A stretch of 64,000 nucleotides of DNA, from positions 1 through 64,000 of the forward strand of contig CAIYNT010000286.1 in NCBI GenBank assembly GCA_903927605.1, read 5' to 3'. The position numbers and the translations under genes are program-made. Positions 36,184-48,427 of the stretch are shown here, piece by piece. This DNA is from an uncultured Holophagaceae bacterium. GTDB lineage: Bacteria; Acidobacteriota; Holophagae; Holophagales; Holophagaceae. Position 1 is the first letter of the stretch, and each line of letters starts with the position of its first letter. The notes beneath the pieces are model-generated. The model did no database searches. It saw nothing but the letters and a program-made list of their open reading frames with translations, and was not told the DNA's origin.

Positions 36184-37317
36184 ATGAATCTTCAATTACA
36201 GGTTTCCAAGGATCGTCTGGACCGGACGCTGGGTCTCTTGAAGCACGCTCTTGACCGCCGAGTGACCCTTCCAATCCTTCAGCACATCCTGGTGGATGTC
36301 CGGCCCAAAGAAGTCATTCTGAAAGCCACCGACATGGAGTTGGCTTTTGAGGCCACGGTCCCAGGCGAGGGCCAGGGTCAATGGACCATGGCAGTACCTG
36401 GGAAGAAATTCATTGAGACCGTGCGTGTTTTTCCCGAGGGAATTCTGAGCCTGGAATGTCCGGATGCCGGAAGCCGTCTTTGGTTGCGGGCCAAGGGGAT
36501 GAATTCCGAACACAACATCCAACCTGGTGAAGGATTCCCAGAACTTCCGACCCCCGGGAAGGACTTGCCGGTCGTGAAGATCCCGGTGCTTCGTTTCAAA
36601 CGGGCCATCCAGTTGGGTTCTATCGCAGTGAGCAAAGACGCCACCAAACCCACGCTTTCTGCGGTGCTTGTGCATCTATCCAAACACCACGTCCGTGTGG
36701 TTTCCACCGACGGCTTTCGGTTAGCCGTGGCTGAGGTGCCCTGTGACACAAAACTGAAGGATGAGGTCCGCCTGATTGTGCCCAAACGAGCCTTGGATCT
36801 CATTCCGACGCTTCTGGGCGATGAGGGGGAAGTAGAACTCTGCTGGGATGGCACCACGCTTTACCTTGACCAGCCCGGGTTGAAATTCAGCACGCGTCTC
36901 GTGACGGGCAATTATCCAGCCTACGAGAAAGTGCTTCCGGCCGAATTACCGAAGCGGGTGATCATGGACCGAGAGGTCTTCCTGCGCACCCTCCGTTTCG
37001 TGGGACTAAAAAAAGACGACTACAACAAGAACGTGCGCCTGTTCTTCGAGTTTCCCAACCTGCGCACGGTCTTCCAGCATCCTGACGAAGGTGTCAACCA
37101 AGCCACGCTGCCCTTTACAGGGGAGGAGCACCCCTTCGAGTTGGCCTTCAACATCGACTACCTCACCGAACTGCTGGAGCGGTTACCAGGCGAAGAGGTG
37201 GTCTATCAGTTTAAAGACGAGGTTGGTCAGGGCGTTTTCATGTCCCCCAGCCTGGAGGACTTCAACTTCCGCTATGTCCTCATGCCCGTCCGCTTCGCAA
37301 ACACCGCCACTGCCTGA
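36184..37317 (+). CDS. dnaN: DNA polymerase III beta sliding clamp
   Basis: A 377-residue ring clamp protein made of three similar domains, giving polymerase III its processivity. The start MNLQLQVSKDRLDRTL, the middle TLSAVLVHLSKHHVRVVSTDGFRLA and the terminal YVLMPVRF are characteristic. GGTGA precedes the ATG. recF, often placed after dnaN, is absent; gyrB follows 48 bases later. Confidence 0.97.
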   Translation: MNLQLQVSKDRLDRTLGLLKHALDRRVTLPILQHILVDVRPKEVILKATDMELAFEATVPGEGQGQWTMAVPGKKFIETVRVFPEGILSLECPDAGSRLWLRAKGMNSEHNIQPGEGFPELPTPGKDLPVVKIPVLRFKRAIQLGSIAVSKDATKPTLSAVLVHLSKHHVRVVSTDGFRLAVAEVPCDTKLKDEVRLIVPKRALDLIPTLLGDEGEVELCWDGTTLYLDQPGLKFSTRLVTGNYPAYEKVLPAELPKRVIMDREVFLRTLRFVGLKKDDYNKNVRLFFEFPNLRTVFQHPDEGVNQATLPFTGEEHPFELAFNIDYLTELLERLPGEEVVYQFKDEVGQGVFMSPSLEDFNFRYVLMPVRFANTATA

Positions 37318-37359
37318 CCCGCACCAGAACACCGCATTTCACCCAAACCAACCCAGTGA

Positions 37360-39918
<2,559 letters not shown>

Positions 39919-39946
39919 GTCCTGGTTTCACAATCCTGTCGAGCAG

Positions 39947-39962
39947 CGTTCCACGTAGAACA
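39947..39962. other. parS-like site C
   Basis: CGTTCCACGTAGAACA, in the 55-base gap between gyrB and gyrA, agrees with TGTTCCACGTGGAACA at 14 of 16 positions. Confidence 0.65.
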
Positions 39963-39973
39963 CCGGAAGACAC

Positions 39974-42580
39974 ATGAATCCGAATCGCATCGAACCCCTG
40001 GAAATCGAAAAGGAAATGCGGAAGTCCTACCTGGACTACGCCATGAGCGTCATTGTGGGTCGGGCCCTGCCTGATATCCGTGATGGCCTCAAACCTGTGC
40101 ATCGACGGGTGCTGTTCGCCATGAAGGAGGCGGGCAACGAGTGGAACCGGGCCTACAAGAAGTCCGCCCGTACGGTCGGCGACGTGATGGGCAAGTACCA
40201 CCCCCATGGCGACTCGGCCATCTACGACACCCTTGTCCGCATGGCCCAGCCCTTTTCCATGCGCCATGTGCTGGTCGATGGCCAGGGCAACTTCGGCTCC
40301 ATCGACGGTGATTCAGCGGCGGCTATGCGTTACACGGAGGCGCGCCTGTCGCGTCTGGCCAACGAGCTAATGGGCGACATCGACCAGGACACGGTGGATT
40401 TCGGGCCCAACTACGACGGCAGCATGGAGGAACCCCTCGTCCTGCCTTCCCGTTTCCCGAACCTTCTGGTGAATGGATCCCAGGGCATCGCCGTGGGCAT
40501 GGCCACCAGCATCCCACCCCACAACCTGCGGGAGTGCTGCCGCGCCCTCGTGGACCTCATCGACCAGCCAGGCCTGGCCCTGGATGGGTTGATGGCCCAC
40601 ATCAAGGGCCCGGACTTCCCGGGCGGGGGCCTCATGCTCGGCACCGAGGGCGTCTTGGATGCCTACCGCACGGGTCGCGGCCGCTGTGTGGTGCGGGCCA
40701 AGTCCCACGTGGAGCAGATCAAGCGGGCGGGCGACCGGGAGCAGCTCGTCTTCACAGAGCTGCCCTACCAGGTGAACAAAGCCACACTCATCGAGAAGAT
40801 CGCGGAGCTGGTCCGCGAAAAGAAGATCGACGGCATCAGCGACCTGCGGGATGAAAGCGATCGGGAGGGCATCCGCCTAGTGGTGGAGCTGAAGAAGAAC
40901 GAGCCCAGCGATATCGTGCTCAACCAGCTCTACCAGCAGACCCAGCTTCAGAACAGCTTCCCCATCACCATGCTCGCCATCGTGAATGGCCAGCCCCGCA
41001 TCTGCACCCTCCGCGAGATCCTGCAGGAGTTCATCGGCTTCCGTCGCGAGGTGGTGACCCGCCGCACCCTGTTCCAGCTGCGGAAGGCCGAAGAGCGGCA
41101 CCACGTCCTGATGGGCCTCAAGATCGCCCTGGACCACCTGGATGCGGTCATCAAGCTCATTCGGGCCGCCAAGAGCCCCGAGGAGGCCAAGGCTGGCCTC
41201 ATGGCGGGGGCCTTCGCCACCGCCGCCGCCCTCAAGAAGGATCCCAGCCTCCGCCTCTCGGCGGTGCAGGCCCAGGCCATCTTGGATATGCGCCTGCAGC
41301 GCCTCACTGGTCTGGAGCGGGAGAAGATCCTCGACGAGCTGGCCGAGCTCGAGAAGACCATAGCCAAGCTCAAGGCCATTCTGGCTGACGAGAGCCTGCT
41401 CATGAAGGTCATCAAGGAAGAGCTCCACCAGGTGGCTGACCAGTTCGGCAATGACCGCCGCACCGAGATCGTGGGCTATTCCGGCGACATCCGCATGGAA
41501 GACGTGGTGCCGGATGATCCCATGGTCGTCACCATGTCCAAGGCCGGCTATATCAAGCGCACCGACCTCACCGCCTACCGCCGTCAGCGCCGCGGAGGCA
41601 GGGGCAAGGTGGGCATGAAGACCAAGGATGAAGATTTCGTCGAACAGCTCTTCATGACCAAGGCCCACGACACCCTCATGGCCTTTACGGATAAGGGCAT
41701 TGTCTATGCCTTGAAGGTCTATGACCTGCCCGAGGCGGCTGCCTCCACCCGGGGCAAGCACATCCGGAACCTCATCTCCCTGAAGGACGGGGAAAACGTG
41801 GTCACCTTGATGGCCCTGCGGGATTTCCCCGAGGGTGAAACCCTGGTCTTCGCCACCAGCGATGGCACGGTGAAGAAATCCAGCCTGGCCGCCTACGCCA
41901 ACATCCGCGCCAACGGCCTCATCGCCCTCAACATCGAGGATGGCAACACCCTGGTCTCCGTCCGCCGCTCCACCGGGAACCAGCAGATTGTTCTGGCCAC
42001 CGCCCAGGGCAAGGCCATCCGCTTCCCAGAGGAGGACATCCGCGCTACGGGGCGTGCCACGACTGGGGTCCGGGGCATGAAGCTGGCCAAGGGCGACCAC
42101 ATCGTGGATATGGAAGTGGCCGACGCCCTCCCGGACCTTCCCGAAGGTGTGATGCCGGACGAGAGTACCGAGGATCACGGCATGCTGCTTACCGTCTGCG
42201 AAAAGGGCTACGGCAAGCGCAGCCTGCTGCAGGACTACCGGCTCCAGGGCCGGGGTGGCACGGGCGTCATCAACATCCGCGCCGGTGTCCGCAACGGCCA
42301 CGTGGTGGGCTTCAAGCTCGTCAAGCCCGGGGAAGGGTGCCTCCTCATCAGCCAAGAGGGCATGGTCATCCGCTTCCTCATTGATGAGGTCCGGAAAACC
42401 GGCCGCAACGCCCAGGGCGTCGGCCTCCTCAAACTCGCCAGCGCCGACGACCGGGTGGTGGGCCTCGCCAAGATCGACGCCAGCGCCATGGCCCTGGATG
42501 AAGAGGAGGACCTGGGCGAGGCTGAAGTGGCCCATCCTGGTCCCGACGAAAGTGGAGAACAGCCCAAGCTGGATCTGTAG
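39974..42580 (+). CDS. gyrA: DNA gyrase subunit A
   Basis: An 868-residue breakage-reunion subunit. The catalytic Tyr120 lies in [10 protein letters not shown], and the quinolone-region residues are Ser81 and Asp85 in [10 protein letters not shown], the sensitive-type pair. The GyrA box [10 protein letters not shown] and the six-blade C-terminal domain (RGGTGVINI and related blade motifs) are present, separating it from ParC. The C-terminal tail is acidic. GGAAG precedes the ATG. A bidirectional terminator follows. Confidence 0.97.
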   Translation: MNPNRIEPLEIEKEMRKSYLDYAMSVIVGRALPDIRDGLKPVHRRVLFAMKEAGNEWNRAYKKSARTVGDVMGKYHPHGDSAIYDTLVRMAQPFSMRHVLVDGQGNFGSIDGDSAAAMRYTEARLSRLANELMGDIDQDTVDFGPNYDGSMEEPLVLPSRFPNLLVNGSQGIAVGMATSIPPHNLRECCRALVDLIDQPGLALDGLMAHIKGPDFPGGGLMLGTEGVLDAYRTGRGRCVVRAKSHVEQIKRAGDREQLVFTELPYQVNKATLIEKIAELVREKKIDGISDLRDESDREGIRLVVELKKNEPSDIVLNQLYQQTQLQNSFPITMLAIVNGQPRICTLREILQEFIGFRREVVTRRTLFQLRKAEERHHVLMGLKIALDHLDAVIKLIRAAKSPEEAKAGLMAGAFATAAALKKDPSLRLSAVQAQAILDMRLQRLTGLEREKILDELAELEKTIAKLKAILADESLLMKVIKEELHQVADQFGNDRRTEIVGYSGDIRMEDVVPDDPMVVTMSKAGYIKRTDLTAYRRQRRGGRGKVGMKTKDEDFVEQLFMTKAHDTLMAFTDKGIVYALKVYDLPEAAASTRGKHIRNLISLKDGENVVTLMALRDFPEGETLVFATSDGTVKKSSLAAYANIRANGLIALNIEDGNTLVSVRRSTGNQQIVLATAQGKAIRFPEEDIRATGRATTGVRGMKLAKGDHIVDMEVADALPDLPEGVMPDESTEDHGMLLTVCEKGYGKRSLLQDYRLQGRGGTGVINIRAGVRNGHVVGFKLVKPGEGCLLISQEGMVIRFLIDEVRKTGRNAQGVGLLKLASADDRVVGLAKIDASAMALDEEEDLGEAEVAHPGPDESGEQPKLDL

Positions 42581-42606
42581 GGAAAGGCCCAACCATCAGG
42601 TCGAGC

Positions 42607-42640
42607 GCAAGACGGTGCGGGCATGCCCGCACCATCTTGC
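42607..42640. terminator. Bidirectional hairpin terminator after gyrA
   Basis: GCAAGA-C-GGTGCGGGC pairs with GCCCGCACC-A-TCTTGC around a 2-base centre, with a single C/A mismatch. TTT follows on the plus strand and the structure abuts the stop of the convergent minus-strand gene. Confidence 0.75.
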
Positions 42641-42641
42641 T

Positions 42642-43073
42642 TTAGAGATAGGGGGTCCAGTCCCCGTTCCCGATTTCGGTCGCCTCCCGTTCCAGCCTGG
42701 GCAGACGTTCCACATGGAACACATAGACCCAGGCCTGGTAGCGGTGGCCTCCTTCAAGCAGAGCAGGCCGCACTTCCCGGGTGAAGAGACCTTCCTCCAC
42801 ACCTTCGAGGGGGTCCAGATCCGCAAGGGCCGATTCAAGGTCGGCCTCATCTTCATAGCCCACAAAGTCCCCCCGCACCCACCCGGGGCCCGGTGGGGGT
42901 GCCCCGGGTTCGGCTGTGGGCACGAGGGCGGGGTATCCAGCGGGAAGGTGAAAGAGGCGCCCCGCGACCCAGGCAGGGGTCAGGCCCTCTGGATTTGTGC
43001 GCAGCAGCCAGGCGTGGCTGGGGCCACCCTCCCGCAGCGTCCCGTAGATGAACAGCCCATCAGCCGGAGTCAT
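42642..43073 (-). CDS. Gamma-glutamylcyclotransferase-like protein
   Basis: A 143-residue protein of the GGCT/AIG2 fold. The N-terminal FIYGTLREGG fits the family YGSLR-type substrate loop, and LDPLEGVEEGLFTREVRP fits the later strand-helix with a conserved Glu. Members cyclise gamma-glutamyl peptides. I chose the ATG at 43073 because an upstream ATG at 43094 falls within the T-run of the glyA terminator. A parS-like palindrome is embedded in the gene. Confidence 0.8.
   Translation of the reverse strand: MTPADGLFIYGTLREGGPSHAWLLRTNPEGLTPAWVAGRLFHLPAGYPALVPTAEPGAPPPGPGWVRGDFVGYEDEADLESALADLDPLEGVEEGLFTREVRPALLEGGHRYQAWVYVFHVERLPRLEREATEIGNGDWTPYL
42706..42721. other. parS-like site D
   Basis: CGTTCCACATGGAACA agrees with the idealised ParB palindrome at 14 of 16 positions. 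It lies inside the GGCT-like gene, on the far side of gyrA from oriC. Confidence 0.6.
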
Positions 43074-43086
43074 CGGCGTCCCCCGT

Positions 43087-43123
43087 AAAAACATGCTGCC
43101 AAAACGCGAGGCGTTTTGGCAGC
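43087..43123 (-). terminator. Intrinsic terminator of glyA
   Basis: A perfect 13-bp inverted repeat (GCTGCCAAAACGC and complement, 3-base loop) followed on the minus strand by ATGTTTTTACG, a good T-run. It lies 28 bases after the glyA stop. Confidence 0.88.
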
Positions 43124-43151
43124 AGCCAGGCCGTTCAGAATGGAACGAATG

Positions 43152-44390
43152 TTATTCCGGAATGGGGAATTGGTCCGTGAGATGAAAGACCTCCTGGCGA
43201 ACGCGGGCGAAAGTGCTTTCGTCGGCACGGTGGCGGAGGGTTAGGTCGAAGAACCGGGCGATATGGTCCATTTCTTCCTCCTTCATGCCGCGGGTCGTGA
43301 GGGCGGGGCTGCCCAGGCGCACACCGGAGGGCTTGAGAGGGGGGTTGGGGTCGAAGGGGATGCCGTTCTTGTTGGTAGTCATTCCGGCGCGGTGGAGGCA
43401 TTCCTCGGCCTCGTGACCCAGCAACCCGTGGTCCCGCAAATCCACCAAAAAAAGGTGGTTATCCGTGCCGCCACTGACGATACGCCAACCCCGGTCCTGG
43501 AGTCCCTTGGCCAGCGCATGGGCATTGCGGATCACTTGGCCGCTGTAGGCCTTGAATTCAGGCTGTTGGATCTCATGCAGAGCCACGGCCTTGGCAGCGA
43601 TCACATGCATCAGGGGGCCACCTTGGATCCCAGGAAAGACTGCTCGATCGAGGTCCTTGGCGTACTGGGCCTTGCAGAGAATCATGCCCCCACGGGGCCC
43701 CCGCATGGTCTTGTGGGTGGTGGTGGTGACATAATCCGAATAGGGCACGGGATTGGGGTGGTGCCCCGTGGCGACCAGTCCGGCGATGTGGGCCATGTCC
43801 ACCATGAGCAAGGCGCTGACTTCGTCGCAGATCTGGCGGAAGAGGGGGAAGTTCCAGGTGCGACTGTAGGCGGAGGCGCCGACAACGATCATTTTGGGGC
43901 GGTGCTGCAGGGCCAGGGCACGGACCTCGTCCATGTCCACCCGCTCGTCCTCTTGGCGCACATGGTAGGGGACAAACTTGTAGAGGATGCCGGAACTGTT
44001 GAGGGGGTGGCCGTGGGTCAGATGCCCGCCATGGGCTAGGTCCAGTCCCAGGACCGTATCGCCGGGCTTCAATGCGGCGAGATAGACAGCCATGTTGGCC
44101 TGGGCCCCGCTGTGGGGCTGAACATTGGCGTGCTCAGCACCAAAGATCTGTTTGGCGCGGTCGCGGGCGAGGTTCTCGATGATGTCGACCTGGCTGCAAC
44201 CACCGTAGTACCGCTTGCCCGGATAGCCCTCTGCATACTTGTTGGTGAAGTGGGAGCCCATGCTCTGCATAACGGCACGGGAGGCATAGTTCTCCGAGGC
44301 GATGAGCTCCAGGTGATGTCGCTGACGCTGGACCTCCAGTTCCAGGGCTTGGAACACGGCGGGATCAGAGGTGCGGATCACTTCATACAT
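43152..44390 (-). CDS. glyA: Serine hydroxymethyltransferase
   Basis: A 412-residue PLP enzyme interconverting serine and glycine with tetrahydrofolate. Motifs in order: [33 protein letters not shown], and the PLP lysine in [16 protein letters not shown]. The length and fold are normal. It supplies one-carbon units used by purine synthesis; purB is divergent at 118 bases. Terminated by an intrinsic hairpin. Confidence 0.97.
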   Translation of the reverse strand: MYEVIRTSDPAVFQALELEVQRQRHHLELIASENYASRAVMQSMGSHFTNKYAEGYPGKRYYGGCSQVDIIENLARDRAKQIFGAEHANVQPHSGAQANMAVYLAALKPGDTVLGLDLAHGGHLTHGHPLNSSGILYKFVPYHVRQEDERVDMDEVRALALQHRPKMIVVGASAYSRTWNFPLFRQICDEVSALLMVDMAHIAGLVATGHHPNPVPYSDYVTTTTHKTMRGPRGGMILCKAQYAKDLDRAVFPGIQGGPLMHVIAAKAVALHEIQQPEFKAYSGQVIRNAHALAKGLQDRGWRIVSGGTDNHLFLVDLRDHGLLGHEAEECLHRAGMTTNKNGIPFDPNPPLKPSGVRLGSPALTTRGMKEEEMDHIARFFDLTLRHRADESTFARVRQEVFHLTDQFPIPE

Positions 44391-44508
44391 GATGGTTACT
44401 CCCGGGTGATGCCCCTATCCTAGCCGCGCAAAGCCTTGGCCAAGGGACCCTCTTCGTGAGCAGGATCACAGCTCAGAGCGTGTGCGACACTGAAGGCCCG
44501 GAGTTCCC

Positions 44509-45960
44509 ATGTCCTTCCTTCCGCCCCACGACAATCCAGAACTGGAGCGATTCGAGCATCCCCTGGCTAGCCGGTATGCCAGCAAGGCCATGGTGCGCCT
44601 GCTGTCGCCACTGTATCGCCAGCGGGTGTGGCGGAGACTTTGGGTCGCCCTGGCCGAAGCTGAGTCCGAACTCGGGCTCCCTGTGACCAAGGCTCAGATC
44701 GCTGAACTGAGGGCCACCCAGGACGCCGTTGATCTTCAGGTCATTGCTAAACACGAATCCGCCCTTCGGCATGACGTAATGGCAGCGATCCACGCCTGGG
44801 GCGAACAGGCGCCAGGTGCACGCCCCATCATCCACCTGGGTGCCACCAGTTGTTTCGTCACGGACAACGGGGACCTGCTTATCGTCCATGAGGCCCTGGC
44901 CCTGCTGCGCCGCCGACTGCAGGATGTGATCGCAGCCCTGTCGGCCTTTGCGACCCAATGGCAGGACCAGCCCACGCTCGGATTCACGCACTTCCAGCCA
45001 GCCCAGCCCACCACCGTGGGCAAGCGCGCCACGCTGTGGATCCAGGATCTCCTGCTGGACCTGGAGGATCTGGACCACGTCACCCGTACCACGCCCGTGC
45101 GGGGCGTGAAGGGCACCACGGGTACCCAGGCCAGCTTTTTGGAGCTTTTCGAAGGCGACGGCATGAAGGTGGAAGCCCTGGAAAAGCGGTTCTGCGCCAA
45201 GGTGGGTTTCCCGGCCATCCCTGTTTCAGGCCAGACGGCCACACGCAAACTGGAGGACCGGATCGGTCAGGTACTCTGTGGTATCGCCGCCAGCGCCTCG
45301 AAGTTCGCCAGCGACCTGCGCCTGCTTCAGCACCTGAAAGAGGTCGAGGAGCCCTTCGAATCAAAGCAGATCGGCTCCAGCGCCATGCCCTACAAGCGCA
45401 ACCCCATGCGCTCAGAGCGCATCAACAGCCTCGCACGCTTCGTGCTGGGGCTGTTGCCCTCTACCTACCAGACCAGCGCGAGCCAGTGGATGGAGCGCAC
45501 CCTGGATGACAGCGCCCATCGTCGCCTCACCATCAGCCAGGGCCTGCTGGCAGCGGATGCAATCCTGGTGCTCTTCCGCAACGTGGCTTCCGGACTGGTG
45601 GTCTACCCGAGGATGATCGAGGCGCGCCTCGCCCAGGAGTTGCCCTTCATGGCCGCCGAAGTACTGCTCATGGAGGCCGTGAAAAGGGGCGGCGATCGTC
45701 AGGACCTGCACGAACGATTCCGGGTGGCGGCCCTGGAAGCCGGTCGGCGCATCAAGGCTGAGGGTCGCCCCAACGAGTTGTTGAAGCTCCTGGCCGAGGA
45801 TCCGGCTTGGACCATGAATGAAACCGAACTGATCGCCCTGCTGGACGCCTCCCGGTTCACGGGACGCGCTGGAGAGCAAGTGCGACACTTCCTGGCGGGT
45901 CCCGTAGCCACTGCCATGCAGGACCATGTCCCGGCGGATGAATCCGCGGTTCGGGTTTGA
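44509..45960 (+). CDS. purB: Adenylosuccinate lyase
   Basis: A 483-residue enzyme of the fumarase/aspartase superfamily that cuts SAICAR and adenylosuccinate in purine synthesis. The signature IGSSAMPYKRNPMRSE and the TRTTPVRGVKGTTGTQASFLELF region (quoted in part: VKGTTGTQASF) are clear. The N terminus LASRYASKAMVRLLSP fits PurB. GGAG precedes the ATG. A 16-base gap leads to the Asd-like gene, so they may be cotranscribed. Confidence 0.95.
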   Translation: MSFLPPHDNPELERFEHPLASRYASKAMVRLLSPLYRQRVWRRLWVALAEAESELGLPVTKAQIAELRATQDAVDLQVIAKHESALRHDVMAAIHAWGEQAPGARPIIHLGATSCFVTDNGDLLIVHEALALLRRRLQDVIAALSAFATQWQDQPTLGFTHFQPAQPTTVGKRATLWIQDLLLDLEDLDHVTRTTPVRGVKGTTGTQASFLELFEGDGMKVEALEKRFCAKVGFPAIPVSGQTATRKLEDRIGQVLCGIAASASKFASDLRLLQHLKEVEEPFESKQIGSSAMPYKRNPMRSERINSLARFVLGLLPSTYQTSASQWMERTLDDSAHRRLTISQGLLAADAILVLFRNVASGLVVYPRMIEARLAQELPFMAAEVLLMEAVKRGGDRQDLHERFRVAALEAGRRIKAEGRPNELLKLLAEDPAWTMNETELIALLDASRFTGRAGEQVRHFLAGPVATAMQDHVPADESAVRV

Positions 45961-45976
45961 CATCGAAAGGGTCGAC

Positions 45977-46804
45977 ATGCTGAAACTTGCCGTCATTGGC
46001 GCCCAGACATTGCTGGGCCGCGAACTCGTGGGTGCCCTGGAGGCTCGGGACGCATCCGTGGTGCCACTCTCTGTCGGTGCGCTCACGGTGGAGGAAGAGG
46101 TTGGCGACCTGGTGGTCTTTGCCCCAAGCAAGCTGCTGCTGGAGGGGTTGGATGCGGTGCTCCTGGCGGACACTCCGGATTTGGACCTGCTGGAGGGCTT
46201 CCCGGGGCGCATCCTGGACCTTCGACCCGAGCCGGAGGTGAGGATTGAGCCCTTGCCGCTCGCCGGTGCCTGGCCACAGGGAATCAAGTCGCTACGGGGT
46301 CGACCAGCCCTGGAGCAGGTGCTGGCCCTGATCCCATCCCTGCTCGACGGCGTGGGGGAGGTGGGCGGAACCCACCTGCGTTCAGTGGCCTGGATGGGGG
46401 ACCGGGGCCTGGACGGCCTCGTGGAGCAGACGCTTGCGGTGCTCAATGGGGAGGATCCGGATTTGACCAAGCTGGGCTATCGCCAGGCCTTTGAAGTGGT
46501 CCCCGTCACACCAACAGTGGGAAAGGGCCGACTGATGGAGGTTCGGGTGCCATCCTTCCACGGGGACCTGCTGATTCTCCAGATTCGAGCCGTCGAAGGG
46601 CAGGGCCTGACGAAGAAGGAGGCGCCGGCAGGCGTGAAGTGGGTGGAGACCACACCCAGCTCCCGGGATGTGGCCGTGAGCGCCGAGCTCCTGGCCAACG
46701 TCGATCTCACCGGGGATGGAAGGGCCGCCATGCTTACCCTGGGCTTTGATCCCGTGCTCTGGGGCGTGCTTCGTCCCACCATGCGGGTTCTCGGACTCAT
46801 GTAG
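45977..46804 (+). CDS. Aspartate-semialdehyde dehydrogenase paralogue lacking cysteine
   Basis: A 275-residue protein with the outline of the Asd/Usg-1 fold: a Rossmann N terminus (LKLAVIGAQTLLGRELVGAL) and a C-terminal dimerisation domain with LMEVRVPSFHGDLLIL, which resembles the RVPVxxGH region. The family glycine motif GATG is altered, and there is not a single Cys, so the acyl-enzyme Cys is missing and catalysis by the known mechanism is impossible. It is about 60 residues shorter than the real Asd encoded near the window end. A structural or regulatory role is inferred. AAAGGG precedes the ATG. Confidence 0.75.
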   Translation: MLKLAVIGAQTLLGRELVGALEARDASVVPLSVGALTVEEEVGDLVVFAPSKLLLEGLDAVLLADTPDLDLLEGFPGRILDLRPEPEVRIEPLPLAGAWPQGIKSLRGRPALEQVLALIPSLLDGVGEVGGTHLRSVAWMGDRGLDGLVEQTLAVLNGEDPDLTKLGYRQAFEVVPVTPTVGKGRLMEVRVPSFHGDLLILQIRAVEGQGLTKKEAPAGVKWVETTPSSRDVAVSAELLANVDLTGDGRAAMLTLGFDPVLWGVLRPTMRVLGLM

Positions 46805-46810
46805 GGACCC

Positions 46811-47455
46811 GTGGCCAGAAAGTTGGATGAACCCCAGGAACGCGGCGACTTCTTTAAGTCTCTGGGGACCCTGCTCGCTGGGTTCGTGGCGAACAGCCTT
46901 GAAGAAGCGGTCACGGGTCTGGGGCCCAAGCTCCTGAGGCCTCCCGGCGCTCTCGACGAGCTGGAATTCCTCACCAAATGCACCCGCTGTGATAAGTGCA
47001 TGCGGGCCTGCCCTGAGAACGCCATCCTCGTGGCGCCGCCTTCGGCGGGCCTGGCGCTGAAGACCCCGTATCTCGATCCGCGAAGTGTCCCGTGTTTCCT
47101 TTGCACCACGCTGCCCTGTATCACAGCCTGCGAAGATGGGGCCCTGGTCTGGCCGAAGCGAACCATGGCTGGTGGTACGGTGATTGATGGGCCCAAGGCT
47201 GTGCGCATGGGCACCGCCCGCGTGAAGCAAGCCCGGTGTGTCACCTGGGAAACAGTGGACCGCGAGGCACGTGCCTGCCGAATCTGCGTGGACCGCTGTC
47301 CCTATCCAGAAGAGGCCCTTCGGATTGCTCTCGCCGAAGGGGCAACCATCGGGCATCCCGTGGTGGATGCTGAAACGTGCACCGGGTGTGGGATCTGTGT
47401 GTTCGCCTGTCCTGCAGAGCCCACAGCGATCGTGGTGGAACCCCGGCGGGGCTGA
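46811..47455 (+). CDS. Four-cluster 4Fe-4S ferredoxin, NapF/MauN-like
   Basis: A 214-residue iron-sulfur protein. Four Cys groups are visible: CTRCDKCMRACP (about 57-68), CFLCTTLPCITAC (about 96-108), ACRICVDRCPY, and CTGCGICVFACP near the C terminus. The pattern matches NapF/NapG/MauM-type electron-transfer proteins. No twin-arginine signal and no membrane anchor, so it is cytoplasmic. GTG start seven bases after the Asd-like gene. The redox partner is not evident; no nitrate reductase genes are close. Confidence 0.85.
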   Translation: MARKLDEPQERGDFFKSLGTLLAGFVANSLEEAVTGLGPKLLRPPGALDELEFLTKCTRCDKCMRACPENAILVAPPSAGLALKTPYLDPRSVPCFLCTTLPCITACEDGALVWPKRTMAGGTVIDGPKAVRMGTARVKQARCVTWETVDREARACRICVDRCPYPEEALRIALAEGATIGHPVVDAETCTGCGICVFACPAEPTAIVVEPRRG

Positions 47456-47461
47456 TCCGGC

Positions 47462-48388
47462 TCACGCGATGGAAATGCCTTCCAGTTCGGCCACCTCATG
47501 GGCGTTGAAGCTGGAGCGCACGAGGGGACCGGCATAGACGGTGCTGAAGCCGAGGGCCTTTGCTTTCGCACCCAGGGCAGCGAACTCGTCCGGAGGCACA
47601 TAGCGCTTCACGGGAAGCTGGTGGCGGGTCGGGCGCAAGTACTGGCCCAGGGTGAGGATATCCACGCCCGCGCCGACCAGGGCTTCAAAGGTGGCCATCA
47701 ACTCGCTCTCGGTTTCACCCAGCCCCAGCATGAGGCCGCTCTTGGTGCGGAAGCCGGAGCCATAGAGTGCCGTCCCCAACTGTTTCGCATGCGTGAGCAC
47801 GCGAAGGCTTCGCTCAAACCTGCCTGCGGGCCGCACCTCCACGTAGAGGCTTGGCACGGTCTCGGTGTTGTGGTTGAACACGGCAGGACCAGCGGCCACC
47901 ACACGGGCAACGGCAGCCAGATCGCCCAGGAAATCCGGTACCAGCACTTCCACGTCCACGCCGGGATTGCGGCGTCGGATGGCGAGGATGGTGTCGGCGA
48001 AGTGGGCGGCCCCGCCGTCGGGCAGGTCGTCCCGGTTTACGCTGGTGAGCACGACGAAGCGCAGGTTGAGGGCAGCCACCCGCTCGGCAGTTTCCTCGGG
48101 CTCCTGGAGATTCAGAGGCCTGGGTTGGCCACTCTGGATGCTACAGAAACCGCAGGCGCGGGTGCAGACATCCCCCATGAGGAGGAATGTGGCCGTGCCC
48201 TGGGTGAAGCAGTGGTTGCGGTTGGGGCAACGGGCCTCCTCACAGACCGTATGGAGCTGCGAGTCGCGCAGGTTCCGCTTCATCCTATGCAGGTTGCCGA
48301 GCTTCACCCGTTCTTTGGCGATCCACTCCGGAAGGCGAGGGTGCCCCTCAAGCACCTCGCGACCTACGCGCTTCGAGAAACGGGGCAT
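47462..48388 (-). CDS. lipA: Lipoyl synthase
   Basis: A 308-residue radical-SAM enzyme that inserts two sulfurs into octanoyl groups on lipoyl domains. It has both clusters: the auxiliary set CEEARCPNRNHC and the radical-SAM set CTRACGFC, followed by VLTSVNRDDLPDGGAAHFA. GGAG precedes the ATG at 48388. lipB is not adjacent. Convergent with the ferredoxin gene (6-base gap). Confidence 0.96.
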   Translation of the reverse strand: MPRFSKRVGREVLEGHPRLPEWIAKERVKLGNLHRMKRNLRDSQLHTVCEEARCPNRNHCFTQGTATFLLMGDVCTRACGFCSIQSGQPRPLNLQEPEETAERVAALNLRFVVLTSVNRDDLPDGGAAHFADTILAIRRRNPGVDVEVLVPDFLGDLAAVARVVAAGPAVFNHNTETVPSLYVEVRPAGRFERSLRVLTHAKQLGTALYGSGFRTKSGLMLGLGETESELMATFEALVGAGVDILTLGQYLRPTRHQLPVKRYVPPDEFAALGAKAKALGFSTVYAGPLVRSSFNAHEVAELEGISIA

Positions 48389-48427
48389 CCGGACTCCTGA
48401 TCCCCCAGTTTTCCGTAAACTGCAGAA

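Noticed and set aside
40877..42592. A 571-codon open frame on the minus strand
   Set aside because: Antisense to gyrA, with no motif and no ribosome site.
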